Source of the DNA: Prunus persica
Lineage: Eukaryota; Streptophyta; Magnoliopsida; Rosales; Rosaceae
Direction: 5' to 3'
Length of the DNA stretch: 64,000 bases
NCBI RefSeq assembly: GCF_000346465.2
Contig: NC_034012.1
Span: forward strand, 10,028,294 to 10,092,293
In this document: one piece after another, positions 48,100-60,310 of the stretch
Position numbering within the stretch: the stretch's first letter is position 1
Layout: each line of letters opens with the position of its first letter
Program-made: the position numbers and the translations under genes
Notes under the pieces: model-generated
Seen by the model: the letters and a program-made list of their open reading frames with translations, nothing else
What the model was told of the DNA's origin: nothing
Database searches by the model: none

Positions 48100-49502
48100 A
48101 AGTTCGTTCGGAGTTCCACCGTTGAAGCAACATTTGGTATATGAATATTTATACACTTTTGAATCTTATTTACTTATATATATGATGTACTTATCCGGCC
48201 AAATAAATTTGTGCATTAGCCTTCTTGAACGTTTTTCCATACTGATACCAATTGTATCTCTTTCCTTCACAGTTATAAGTTAAACTTGTATTAACATTCT
48301 TTACAAATATGTACTTGTTTAAGTGTCCTAGTTAAACATGTAATCTGATGACAGACCTTGGCTTGAACTTGTGAGAAGGTAGCCATCCGGATTTTGCCCC
48401 TCCTTTCAGTTATTGCTTGAAATTATCTCTGTCTGAATGCACCTTAGTTCAAAACAAATTGGTACTTTCAATGTGCTTCTTAGACAGATTTGTAATTAAA
48501 ATAATGAATATGAGGAAAACCATTTCCAGTTAATGCATTGCGCAGTGTTGAATTTCATATTTCAAGATGTTTGATTTATTCATTAGACTCTAATCTGTGC
48601 TGATCGCTAACGGTGAAACACTTAGAAATTGGTAAAAATAAATCTAAAGGTTGCAATTCTGGTGGGCAGCAAAAACATTCCCAAATTGCTGCTAAAGTAG
48701 AAACTTTGGACAGAACTGAATGTGTCATTTATCACATTACAGCATCAAAGCTAATCTATAACCAATGAGTTTTAGTAGTGAGTCAGTGTTAGTATTGAGC
48801 CAGTGAATCCTATGGAACCAGGCACATTTAAATCATGCTTAGGATTATGTCTGCTATGAAAGCAACATAATCAGATTAATCATATTGGTGAATCTAGCAC
48901 TAGTGCAGAGTGTTAATGTTAAGTATGAAACTTTTCATGATCTAGATGATCTGGCATTAGTAGTTACTGAGACAAAACTCTAATTAAATGAACACAGCAA
49001 GAGCAGAATTATCGGTCGTAGATGTCACATAAATTAAAAACCGGATCAGTACAACAATGGCATACATATAAGGGGGTACAAAAGTTAGCATGGTGTAACT
49101 TGGAAGTTCAACTGGTAGGGCATGCATTTCACAGCTGATAACTAGAATTCTCAATAAGGAAATACTTTCTAAGTTTACAAAACCAAAACAAAACAAAACA
49201 AACAATTGGAGTGAGATCAGATCGCCTGAAGAAAGGTTGTAACATGATGAATAAGAGACTTTCCAGCTTGATCAGATTTGCAAAAATAGCGCTTTTCATA
49301 TCTTGGACTGCTCAGATGATCAAAGATCCTTGCCCCCTGGCAAATGTGTAATGCTAAAGACACCAAAACAAATCCCAACACTTTGCATCCCAACTAATAA
49401 TAACATACTACTATGTCATCTGCTACATCATTTGGTGACTAAATTTTGAGAAAAGTTCTGGTGACTCTAGTGTTATTTCTGGCAAAAACATTCCCAAATT
49501 GC
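48100..49502. other. Intergenic between GT4 gene and CLE cluster
   Basis: The GT4 3' UTR (a poly(A)-like 'aaataaat' at about 48201) is followed by non-coding DNA with short repeats such as 'gcaaaaacattcccaaattgc', seen at about 48668-48690 and again at about 49482-49502. That 21-22-bp phrase lies on both sides of this interval. No gene is recognised. Confidence 0.4.
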
Positions 49503-49757
49503 CTAATGATGTTGGGGATCTGGTCCTCCGGGTGAGGTTCTCTTTATATCTCCACCCAGAAGAAACCTTCTCTGATAAGACTCATTTTTTGGTACATGAA
49601 ACCCCAGTTTACGCAAGAAAAGGCGGCTATCAGTCTTATGTGGCAGGGTTGAGAACACAAGAGAAAGACGTGCCTCTGAACTCACTACAAGCATTGACAG
49701 AATGATTAAGAATGCTATCAACAAGCTTGCCTTTGGAAAGCTAGGCATAATGATCAT
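49503..49757 (-). CDS. CLE: CLE signalling peptide precursor (cluster copy 1)
   Basis: An 84-residue secreted prepropeptide. Start 49757 (MIIMPSF) is chosen over the in-frame ATG at 49841. The TATA motif on the minus strand (about 49853-49862) places transcription start near or after 49830, and a signal peptide (ASLLIAFLIILSMLVVSSEA) follows directly. The end of the precursor carries the CLE dodecapeptide RTSPGGPDPQHH, preceded by a Lys (processing site) and followed at once by the stop. This is the CLE1-7 type, with Thr where Val/Leu/Phe is usual at position 2. CLE peptides are hydroxylated, sometimes arabinosylated, and bind CLV1/BAM-type LRR kinases. CLE1-7 members are known in Arabidopsis for root and nutrient responses. 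The gene has no intron. Its promoter/leader is tandemly duplicated. Confidence 0.88.
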   Translation of the reverse strand: MIIMPSFPKASLLIAFLIILSMLVVSSEARLSLVFSTLPHKTDSRLFLRKLGFHVPKNESYQRRFLLGGDIKRTSPGGPDPQHH

Positions 49758-49760
49758 TAA

Positions 49761-49989
49761 AGGGCTTAAAATTAAATGACAACTAAGAAAGGAAGTAGCT
49801 GTAAATCTAATCACCAAGGTGAAGTAAGCAGCTTTGAGCATAACAAGAGGCCCCCTATATAAACATAACTAGAGGGAGACACGGTGAAGGGCTTAAAATC
49901 AAAACTAAGAAAGGAAGTATAGCTGTAAAGCTTAATTAATTACAAAAATGAAGCAAATAGCTTTCAGCATAACAAGAGGCCCCCTATAT
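49761..49989 (-). repeat. Tandem duplication of the CLE copy-1 promoter and leader
   Basis: 49761-49860 and 49888-49989 are diverged direct copies, both running from agggcttaaaa through aactaagaaaggaagta and gcataacaagaggccccct to tatat. Each carries, on the minus strand, a TATA-like stretch next to ggggcctcttgttatgct. Thus two potential core promoters lie about 127 bp apart. Confidence 0.88.
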
Positions 49990-51927
49990 TATATATATAT
50001 ATAGAGGTACAGTTCATCAAGTCGAAGAATCTCTCTTAGAGGCCTTTGATTTGTGTTAAGCTCTAATGTGTATTTGAATACTGCAGGATATCAGGTTGTT
50101 AATGGAAAATCTTATAAGCAGATAACTACAATTCAGGAAATGCCTGTCTTGTCTGATATGGAGTTTTATATACACTTTCTTAAGTCACTCCCAACCACAC
50201 AATTGGATCTTGCTGACATTGCATTTTAAGGATTATCCGTAGCGTGCGCCGCCCTTCCCCCTACCTACATAGTCCTTCTCATATATAGTACATGACCATA
50301 CAAGTCTGCCTCTGATATTGCTAATCTTAGTGTACATTTATATTCTTAGGTCCTTCTGACCTAAAAAACAAAAGAAAGATTCTTGGGTTAGGTCTTGCTT
50401 AAGTATGTTAAAACTTCTATAGCATAGCCAATGTGTAATTTGAAATTCAAAAGCATCACACACATATATTCTGTAATCCATTTGCATTAGTTCTTTCTAA
50501 ATGTATCTCTTCCTCTGTAATCGCTCTCTTTTTTAATGAAGTTTCTTTGTGACCAGAAGAAATAAATACAAAGAGCCAACTTTTTCATAATATATATTTT
50601 TTCTTCAAAAAGTTCTTGTGGAACTATTAGAGGCAAACAAGATCAAGATGGATGGTAGAAAATGGCAGGAAGGTCAAGAAAGACATCATTTCAGGATTTG
50701 ATGAGAGAATCACATCTTCTCTGGAAAGCTACTAGTTAGCAATTTGGATAATGGAAATTAAGGGACTCATGCCTTCACCTAATTAAGATCCTATCTACTC
50801 TACAGACAGGAAATTGGATAAGTATAAAAAGCACTATGCATGAAACACTGACTCATCCAGCTTATAAGTCAAAGAATGAGTTTAGAATTACTAGTCATTC
50901 ATCATTTCCTCCATCTCTTTCCATTTGTTAGGAGATTATCTATTCATATAACCTGAAGTTTTTTAGTTACCCCCTGTAAATCATTTCCACCCATGGTAAT
51001 CTGTACCCTGTTCTTTTACCCTCCAAATGATTTTTTTACCATGTTTTCACACAGCTAGATGCTATTGCTAGCATACAGGGATCTGGTCTGCAGGTAAAGC
51101 CATTTGTGTTTCCTGCAGTTTCTGTCCTGCCAATATTCAAGATAGATACCTGTCAAAGTGCTCCTTAATTTCATTTCACTTGTAGAAAAATAATTAATTA
51201 GGGACAAAGAAAAACATCTTTCTATATACAATATAGTATTGGCAAGCCAGTGCTAAACAAGAGATTAATGAAAGTTTTCAAATTAATATTAATTTGCTGA
51301 TAACTTTATTGATTATGACCTCCCGTCTGTAAACAATAAGAGATAACTCTTGTTCTGTTTGGGGCACTACTCAAAGTTTGAATGGGATGGATTGCTTATG
51401 ATTGATGAGAGATAAACTAAAACTATATAAATAGTTATTATATATATGTATATATGCAGGTACATATAAACTAAAACTATATATAATTTCCTAGAACAGC
51501 TTTAATTTTTTTTTATCAGTTTGTTTATTTATTTATTTTACTTTTATCTACCCCATGACATGATTCAAAAAAGTTAAAAGTTACTCACTCACCATAGAGA
51601 AAGTTACATATCAATTTCTAATTATTTATCCATGTTCGATTCAGACTACAAGTATCAACATTCTAATCGGGGGAGAAATCATCAGTTGATTAGAACTAGA
51701 ACTTTATGCATCTCATTCAAACAAGGAAACCTAGCTAGTGTTGACGGATACAAATTTCAGTGAAAAAACTTGGTAGTCTCACGAAGTTCAAGAGTAGCCA
51801 ACGATCATTGGTCCACCAGCATCGAGTCTCCAGTTTAGTAGAGGTCTTAAGTTCAAATCTCATGAACGACACTTGATGAATAAAAATAAAAAGTTCAACA
51901 GTACAAAAGTTTCCAAATGATCACAAG
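49990..51927. other. Intergenic within the CLE cluster
   Basis: AT-rich DNA with (TA)n at about 49988-50003 and TA-rich stretches near 51430-51485. A tRNA-like relic lies at 51796-51875. I found no further CLE motif on either strand here and no other gene. Confidence 0.45.
51796..51875 (+). mobile_element. Possible tRNA-like SINE relic
   Basis: 'cattggtccaccagcat' (A-box-like) is followed by 'taagttcaaatctcatga' (B-box-like) and later by an A-rich 'aataaaaataaaaag' tail. It ends within 60 bases of the CLE copy-2 stop codon. Confidence 0.35.
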
Positions 51928-52167
51928 TTAGTGATGATGTCCATCGGGGCCACCGGGACTGACTCGCTTGGAGTCCGTTAATCCACTTCCTAAGGCTGCA
52001 GCTTGCCTTGTAATGCTAGCCCTTAAGGCTTTAATCTGCATCAATGCCTGCTGCTTGCTCATCTTGCTTAATAATGGAGCAGGATGAGGACGAGACTCAG
52101 AGTTGGAAAATATAAGCAAAACCAGGAAAAGGCAGAACCCAAATTTGAGGCTTGCACGAGGAGCCAT
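51928..52167 (-). CDS. CLE: CLE signalling peptide precursor (cluster copy 2, Gly9 variant)
   Basis: A 79-residue intronless precursor. The signal peptide (ASLKFGFCLFLVLLIFSNSES) begins right after MAPR. A variable middle follows (LLSKMSKQQALMQIKALRAS), then SKRVSPGGPDGHHH at the C-terminus. The dodecapeptide is RVSPGGPDGHHH, which matches CLE5/CLE6 (RVSPGGPDPQHH) except for Gly instead of Pro at position 9 and His at position 10. Pro9 is normally conserved across A-type CLEs, so activity or receptor preference may differ. On the minus strand the TATA box ctataaatatata (about 52252-52264) lies about 90 bases upstream of the ATG. Paralogue of the genes at 49503 and 54449. Confidence 0.9.
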   Translation of the reverse strand: MAPRASLKFGFCLFLVLLIFSNSESRPHPAPLLSKMSKQQALMQIKALRASITRQAAALGSGLTDSKRVSPGGPDGHHH

Positions 52168-54448
52168 TGTGTAACAAATTGGGTCTTAAAAATTGCTCAA
52201 TGTGTAGAGGGTAGAGACTTTGAGCCAGGCTTGTTGGATATGTATGAGTTCTATATATTTATAGAGAGACCTCCATGGATTTTCCTTTCTAATATTCTAT
52301 TAATATTGAAAGCACTAATTAATGGGGGTAAATAGAACAAATTAAGACCCTGTTGAAAAGGGTTAGTCTATGCAATCCACTACCAAAGAAAACAAATTTC
52401 CATTCACAAGTGAAATTTGCTTTGTTTTTGTAGTATCAAATTGTGCACGTGAGGTTTTCGTGCATGATTTTTTCCATCATTTTTCTATCATGTCTTAATT
52501 TTATCATTTAAAGCTATTCTTATCTTATTCTCATAATAAAATGCTCTCTTATATAAGCATAGGGATTCTCATCATGATCTAACATACATGAAACAATTCA
52601 ACGTGAGATTCACAAAGATGATCAACGACTGTCAATCATCCACTATACACGTGAAAAACTGACTAAACAAAATATGAACATGTACACATATTATATTCTA
52701 TTTTGCCGTCAGTTTGCTTTTAACTAGCTAGGTCTGGGTCTTGATTTGCATTGCATAAAGGAATGTTTTAGATACCAATAGAGTGTCTCTGCAAACGCAT
52801 AGAACATATAATACTAGTTGATATTGCTATTCATTCTTGTATGTCATGTCTGATTATTACCTTTAAAAGTTGGTGCCAAGCCAAGTCATTAGCTTGGCCT
52901 TACGCAGCATGCATGAGGTTTTTTTTTCCTTTCTTTTTTCATTCATATTTTTTTTTCTGCAAGTGATGCATTATCGAGCTTTCGAATATTTGCTTTACCT
53001 TCAATAATCCAAGTTGAAATATTATATTTGTAGGAAAAGTTCAAATACTTTTTGGTACGTTACGTATGAGCTTTTCCAATTTGTCTCTTCTATGTATACT
53101 CCAAATTAAGTGATGCCCGCCTTTTCACTTTCCTTTCTTTCTGCTTCTTAATTCCTTCTTGTTGTCTAGTCCCGGTGCTTCGATTTGATTGAGCTATAGA
53201 GATTGATAATCTCTGTTGAACTTGGAAGATCTCTGAAAAGCTTCTTCCACATCAATATTATTAATAAATTTGCCATCGTTTAATAAGTAAATGAAGATTC
53301 TGCGCGGTCAGAAAATCCGATTTGCGTAGTCTTTGACCTCCACATTAACTCCAAATATTTTTTTGTTCATCAGCTTCGGGGCTCGATCGACCCACAACAA
53401 GATAAGTGATGCACTATAAACTCAGGTGGCCACTTTCATCATTTGGGGTAAGCTGTAGATAAGTTTGATTGAATATAAAACTGCTTTTTCCCAAAGTCAA
53501 TCTTTATATAATTTATATTGCATCGATTATGCCGGTGAGTTGAAAATCAATGTGGGTTTAGGGTTTCGATAAGTACAAATCCATCTTCTAATGTAAGAGG
53601 TTCCACCACATATATAACCCACGGCTTATTAAACAAAATTGAATTGCTGCTAATAGAGTCACCGAAAGGTTAATGGATATATTTTTTTTTGCTTTTAATA
53701 AACAAAGGTTCATGGATCTTTGAAGCATGAATAGTCAAAGTGCTATTATAATTCGTAATGAAAGAAAAAGCAATTCAACTCATTTTCTTCCTACCAACAA
53801 CTGCCTCATTATAGCATTTCCGACCAAGAGCCACATCCTCAACACCAATAGTAGTGTTCTATGTTAGTTGTGACACTATTTTCTTAAGGCCACTATGTAA
53901 TGGGCCTTTTGATCACCAGTAATGCTTTTAAATTTGAAAGCGCATAGAAAATTGATGACCATTGTTTTTTTCTTCGTAAAATACTACGAGGTGTCCCCAC
54001 ACCTAAAAAAACAAGATTAATTTCCGTTCGAAATTCGATTTGCTCTTGACCACAAATTTCCCCCACTTGATGGCCATTATTTTGGTATAACATACATTGT
54101 GCAAAAGGAAGGAGTTCATTGAGAATACCCCACACCATCATAAAATGGTTAATTAAATGTTGCATGCATGATATGCATTATCCATATATGAAAATGTTAT
54201 AGAACTTTTTATTATTATTCGAAGGAGTTGCATCTTAATTGGGGAATGATCCTAATTTGTCACCACATTCAAATGAGATACAAAGTTCCACTGCATATAG
54301 ATAGATTGCACTAAATAACTAGTAATGAAGAAAACTTGTACACGCCTGATCTATTGCGTTGGACTCTCACGATACGTAGGGCTTACAATAAACAACACTC
54401 ATTCTTGTAAAAGCCTAATGCAACTCGAATGCTTCATGTCGGGAGAGA
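52168..54448. other. Intergenic within the CLE cluster
   Basis: It contains the copy-2 promoter (TATA near 52255) and AT-rich DNA. A minus-strand 90-codon frame at 53893-54165 has no domain, signal peptide or CLE motif. No repeat with defined ends was found. Confidence 0.4.
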
Positions 54449-54685
54449 CTAATGATGATGTCGGGGATCGGGTCCTCCCGGACTCACTCTTTTGGACGTC
54501 TCGAAAAGCTTTCCAACTTGTCTTTCGATGCTAGCCTCCAACACTTGTTTGGCACTCTCCATCATGGCCTCTCTGTTGTTGCTCTTGTCTAACAATGGTG
54601 CAAGAGGACGGGCTTGATCAGAACTTGAAAATGAAAGCAAGACCAGCAAGAGACAGAACCAGAATTTGAGGCTAGCCATCATCAA
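54449..54685 (-). CDS. CLE: CLE signalling peptide precursor (cluster copy 3)
   Basis: A 78-residue intronless precursor. The signal peptide (SLKFWFCLLLVLLSFSSSDQA) follows MMMA. The middle is LLDKSNNREAMMESAKQV and the C-terminus SKRVSPGGPDPRHHH. The dodecapeptide is RVSPGGPDPRHH, fully canonical for the CLE1-7 group, with one extra His before the stop. The signal peptide and the S-K-R processing context closely match copy 2, so these two are recent tandem paralogues and copy 1 is more diverged. On the minus strand the TATA box ctctataaatac (about 54747-54758) sits about 65 bases upstream of the ATG. The first of three adjacent ATGs is taken as the start. Confidence 0.93.
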   Translation of the reverse strand: MMMASLKFWFCLLLVLLSFSSSDQARPLAPLLDKSNNREAMMESAKQVLEASIERQVGKLFETSKRVSPGGPDPRHHH

Positions 54686-57600
54686 GGTTGGGTTCTCAGA
54701 GCTTCTAAGTGTGGAACTCCACGTTATAGGGTATGGTCGGGGGTGTATTTATAGAGAGAGAGAGAATCCTTTAATGCACACGTCCTCGAATTAATGGGAT
54801 CAGAGAACTTTAAGTAAAGCACAATTAATTTGGCTTTTCTCATCATGCTATATGCGGTGCATGAATATTCACATTCCTTTATTAGTCTAGATTTTCTTTA
54901 AAAAAATTGCAGTAATAAAAGATTTGATACGAGTTGATGCGACAAGAATTTGATAAGTTCACACTTCACATTCACATTCATTTTCAGTTCAAATTCCTTC
55001 TTTAATTGTTAATAACATCTCTCTAATTTCGTAATGAAGGGAGACTCACCTGAGACTGTGAATAAAGTGGGTCTTAGTATCTAACAGCTATACTCGAAAA
55101 TTTTAAGTTGTTGAGGAATTGGCTAACATTGTATATCAAGCTAACAACCGTATGTGATAATCAAGCCGATTCCAAATTCTTAAAACGAATCAAGTTATAC
55201 TAGGTCTATTTTTGTAAGAGATTAATATAGTCATCACAAATGTGTTGTGAGAAGAGAACAAATATTCAAATAATCTCATGGTGTTTATGCGTCTCTCTCT
55301 TTTCTCATAAGATCACCTAATGACACAAAAGAGATACGAACCGTCCCATCCGAATCTAAGTTTTGTAATTGTGGGACATGATCCTTTGCTTAATAATACC
55401 ATGTCTCTTTTTCCCTTGCCTTTTATCGGCTTCCTACAAACATATTACCCCACACAAATCTATCTTTGTCGACTGTGTTAATTTACTTAAACTCAAAGGC
55501 AAAAGATACCAAGGGCCCAAAATTTCTCTTACACGTCATAATATTAATACGATCATGAATCTCCTGAAGTCTCTTTTGGCCGCATGCAGCATGCTGCATT
55601 TTTGTCAGCAAGTAAAAGTTTGCTGCCCAAGGCTTCGAACCATTAGATCAAGGTTACTATTTAGAGACTTTATTCACATACATGTCTGAGGAAACTGCCA
55701 GACAGACTATAGATACTAATTGGAAATTGGAAAGCTTTCCCATTACCATAATATTTGTCTGCTTCTGTTCTCCAATGTCAGCCTCAGAAATTGGAGCAAC
55801 ATCAACAGTACTTTCCCATTTCAAAGGTGGGTTTGCATATATTTAATGAATCTCCAAATTAGTCTCTAGAGTTGCTGAATGTTATAGATCCTGCATGCTT
55901 TGTATGTCCACTCTCTTTAGTTTAAATATTAGTGATTTCGTTCTTTTGCATCTGAGTTTGATGCAATGACGGATTCATGTTTGGGCTAAAGTGGGTTCTA
56001 GTTCAGTGTTGATTTTGGAGAGAGACGAATTAGGTTAGTTGTGTAAGATCAATCCAGAAAAATTAAATAATAGCCCACCACTTTTTCTAGAAAGCACCAC
56101 GTATCAACAGCCAAATACTTTAATACTTCAATTACTATATCTTTTTTTTCTCTCTCTCTCTTCTTTAGTTTATTCAGCTTTTGATTTGGCTCTAATAATG
56201 TTTATATATTTCTCTGATTTTATTTTTTTTGAATTTATTGATGTTGCTTCTTTTGGAAATATTGAAATATGGACTCTCCCTAAATAAACTACTCTGCTAA
56301 CCCAAAGTCCTCGAGCTTCAAATTGTTTTTCGTCTGAGCCTTTGAATTTTGGTTTTTCTAGATTTTCTTTGTTCAGTTATCTCTCTGAAAATAGTATTTT
56401 TCTTTTAATGAATTCTGAAAATAATTTTTAATCTCGGAAATATACTCAAAAAATATACCACTTGCATTAATCTGAAGGAAATGTTGCTTTTGATTTATAT
56501 ATATATATATATATATATTTGTTTAAAAATAGGGCATATAATTGATCCCAACAAAAAAATAATTTACCCACTCTTATAAATATTCTTGAATCTGCCATTA
56601 GTTCGATCCCTTTTTTCGTACATTAAAGTGATTGTATACGAGGTTTAGATTGGCCTTGAATATTTTTATCGCTCGGAGTTTCTATTCGTTGTTCATCTAT
56701 TTTATCTTATTCAATTCCAGTTGATGTACCTGTACATGTAGTTTATGGTTACAGTAGCTAGTGTTGCAGGGCAGCTAGATAATCACCACCCCCTTGATTT
56801 AATTGTCGTTTTCCTTCAGTTTAAAATATTGCTGACAAGGACAAACCTATGGAATTATGATGCCTTAATTCTTGCCCAAAAAGTGCTAAATCCAAATAAC
56901 ACATACGACTTAACCCCACCATAACGACTAATATTAATAATGCCAAAAGGGGAATTCGCAGGCTTATTTCCTCATCCACCAATATCATTGTCGTCTTTGC
57001 TCATCTTTGTTTTACACTAAGCATAAATCTTTGTGGATTAATGATACAAAAATATTGATTTTTTTTCAAAAAAAAGAATTGATTATTTATTTGATCAAGC
57101 AAAGCGTAAGCCATTTAACCATTTGATGGTGATCATTTCAATATTTTTATGGAAAACAGTTGAATCACTGAAATATAGTGCGAGTAAGTTTCATCATGCG
57201 TCCTCAAATTGCACTATTTTAGAAATTTCTCAACAAATAGCCAATGGTAGATGTGTATATAGTTAGAGGGATTCAATTGAGGAATTTCTCAGATAAGTTT
57301 ATTTAAGGGGTATCTTTGTAGGGTTCATACATTGTATTTCAATAATCTGAACCATCTTTAACATTTGTATAGTATTCTGTTATATATTGCCTTTATTTTA
57401 TGCAATTGGGTACCCTATGAGAAATTTTTTAGTGTGAAAGTCTACCGAAAGTATAGTATTAATTAATAAATAAATACACATATTATAATATGAGTGGAAT
57501 GATAGCATCACATAATGATGTGACAATCACACCAAAATTACTTAGCCCTTAGGACTTTTTTTTTCTTAAGAAATTATGGAATTCAGCTAAAAAAACCACT

Positions 57601-60310
57601 AGTCACAAAGGTTTAATATAAACTAGTCAAAAAGGACCATTACAATTACGGAGAAATTTGATATCAATATTAAGATAATATGATGCACCTCCACTAACGA
57701 TCACACATTGCTGTCCAACTAAGATTGCAAACTTAGAATAATAAAATAAATAAATAAAGCTTGGAAAAACTAAGTCAGAACAATACAAATAAAAACTCTC
57801 TCAAAGAGATGCGAAAAACTCTCACAAAAGATAGATGAAAAACTACACATAAAACCCAAAGAGAGTACTAGCTGGATTGCAACCCCACTGTCACAAAGCC
57901 AACCCACTGTTCGCAAACACTAGAAGATAACAGATCCGCACCAATTGACTTTCCTCTTCAATAAATAGAGCAGAGTCACAAAAAAATGATAGATCCGTAT
58001 AGATCTATTATAAAATTACGCCACAAACGAGTCAATGAAACATAGAAGAAGAGAATGCGTGAGGGGGAAGCAAGGTGTATGGGAAGTGGGGGAGGTGGAG
58101 AGGAAATGAAAAAGAGAGAGAGGGGACAAAAAGCATGGTAGCCACCACCCCAAAAGAGATGGGCGATATAGGACTTTTCTCTCTTAAGTTTTGATTAAGA
58201 TTAGAGCCTAGATAACCGTCTCAAACTCACATTAAAGGAGGTATAAATAATTAATTGTATATTATATTTAGGAAAACATAATATATATATATATATATAC
58301 ATAAAATAAAGGAGTCAAAAAGAAAAGAAAATAAAAGTTTGCGTGTCAAAGAAACAAAATCGAAAGCTATAATAAAATAAAAAGAGTAAACCCACACACA
58401 ATCACATCACAGCATGCAGTAATGATGCATGCATTACCGGCCCATTAATTTTCAGGTTTAGTAAACCCATAATTAACATAATGTAGACATCCACAGCCGA
58501 GCAGCATGTCACGATGTGTCTGGCTGGCTGGGTCACTCCCTCGCGCATTATATTATAGTGGCAGTTGACCACAGCAGCAGGGCCTCAATTTGATTATTTA
58601 AGCATTTGACAATTAATATTTATGTTAATCCAGGAACTTATTATGGATAATGCTTCACTAATCATGATAGGGACTTTGACATTCTGAATGAAAAGTTGGT
58701 TTTTAAGGATATGGAAAAGGATCTCAATGAATTCATCAAATGATACGACAAGCAACTTACGCATGATTTTTGCCTGCATCAATCAATGTATACTAGCAAC
58801 CTTGTGCAATTGGATATCAGTTTATTGGCTCTTGTGTCTTCTCAACTTAGGGACGTGAGTTATCGAGTTTTTATCATCCTGTTTTGCCATATAGTGTAAT
58901 TTACTGATCGGAATTGTCTATTTTTTATTTTGGAAGAGAATAACGTGAATGTATTATTGAAGAGGAGGTAATCAATACAAAAAGAGAGACTAAAGTTTAG
59001 AGGATTAGGCGAGCATTCCTACACATAAGGGTTCCGTAAATCGTCAAACTAACCATAACCAACCTCTTTCTGTGAGACAAATTATCTGTGGGACGGATAC
59101 GGGTGAAACACTGACCAAATCTCTATCTTTTAGATCATTACCGACCGATCATCTCTACAGCCCCTTTCAATTCTTCAAATTATACCTTCTCTTGCTTGTT
59201 CGAAATATACATTTAACATACATGTTACGGTTGACCACATTCAAGTCATCAACGTTCGTGACAACGTGGAAACCATAATACCATATCCAAGAGCTCTCTC
59301 ACCAACCGATTCTTCTACGCATAGAGACGTGAGAAAGTACAAAAGGCTGATTGGATAATTAAGATAAAATTAACAAGTTCATTAATGATGAATGACGATA
59401 AGTTGATGCAATTAGGAGGTGGCTCTGCATAACAAATGTTGGTAATTGCGTGATGATCAGGCTATTTTATTGCTTATTATTTGTTTCTATGTCTCGCCAA
59501 TATCGACTTTCTTATAGACTTAGCACTAGCTGAAGCTCTTCATTTATATGAATCTATACGCTTATCAACTATCAATAGTATCCCTAGCTTTTATGTAATC
59601 TTTTAATGCATACTAGGACTAAAAGGCACTACCCTTTTGTAAAGTTATAATTATCACTTTTTTGGCTATAAAAGTCAGTTTACTTTATTTTTATATTTAT
59701 TGGCACAGCCTTTCAAACAAGAAGTTGCTTGGAGGTCAAATAATAAGAAAGCAACTGTTTTCATCATCTTGGCTTGAATTCATATTTTATATGGGGATGG
59801 GTTGTTGAAAAGAACAAGGTTGTGGAGCTGAATCGGATTAAGCTAGTGGACGGCTGCTTTTCCAGCACTGCCTAGAAATTTAGAAATGTTATCACCTCCA
59901 CTATCTCCGTTTCATGCTAGTGTTTCTCTTGAAGTTGTGATCATCTGTAAAATAGAAACTCACGAAAAGAATACAAAAGAATGACATATTTCTCTGCAAA
60001 TTAGTACCTGAAACTAATCACATTTAACAGAAGAAATCTATAAAACATAAATCAAGATCATGCAGCATTTTACTTAAAATTATCATATCATTACATAGAT
60101 GATCAATTGTCTTCTTCATCTTTCACTGTGTGTCATCAACATTGTAGTTCAAATGTAATATTACAGATTTGACTATGAGTGAAGATATTTGGCCATTGGT
60201 ACAAGATCAGACTGTGGCACAGTGCACGCACAGACACCCTTAAGCTCGAAGGTAACGTCATGAATTTTAGCATTAAAATGTAACAATGTTCTATGGCAAC
60301 ATCCTAATAA
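54686..60310. other. Long gene-free intergenic region
   Basis: It contains the CLE copy-3 promoter at its left end and (TA)n microsatellites at about 56496-56518 and 58279-58301. A purine-rich stretch near 58040-58140 is part of a block (about 57690-58210) that on the minus strand reads like a degenerate retroelement leader, but I could not identify ends or a reverse transcriptase. A variant of a dispersed repeat (attaggcgagcattcctacacata) lies at about 59001-59024; compare 20788. The frames at 55369, 56039 and 58594 have no domains. The last 300-400 bases are probably 3' UTR of the minus-strand SPD1-like gene. Confidence 0.45.

Noticed and set aside
49758..49841. Longer CLE copy-1 start at 49841
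   Set aside because: It would place a hydrophobic non-signal segment ahead of the true signal peptide and lies at or upstream of the transcription start implied by the TATA motif.
53893..54165. 90-codon minus-strand frame between CLE copies 2 and 3
   Set aside because: It has no signal peptide, no CLE motif and no domain, and is probably chance.
57690..58210. LINE or LTR retrotransposon
   Set aside because: The composition suggests a retroelement leader, but no ends, target duplication, poly-A or polymerase motif could be found.
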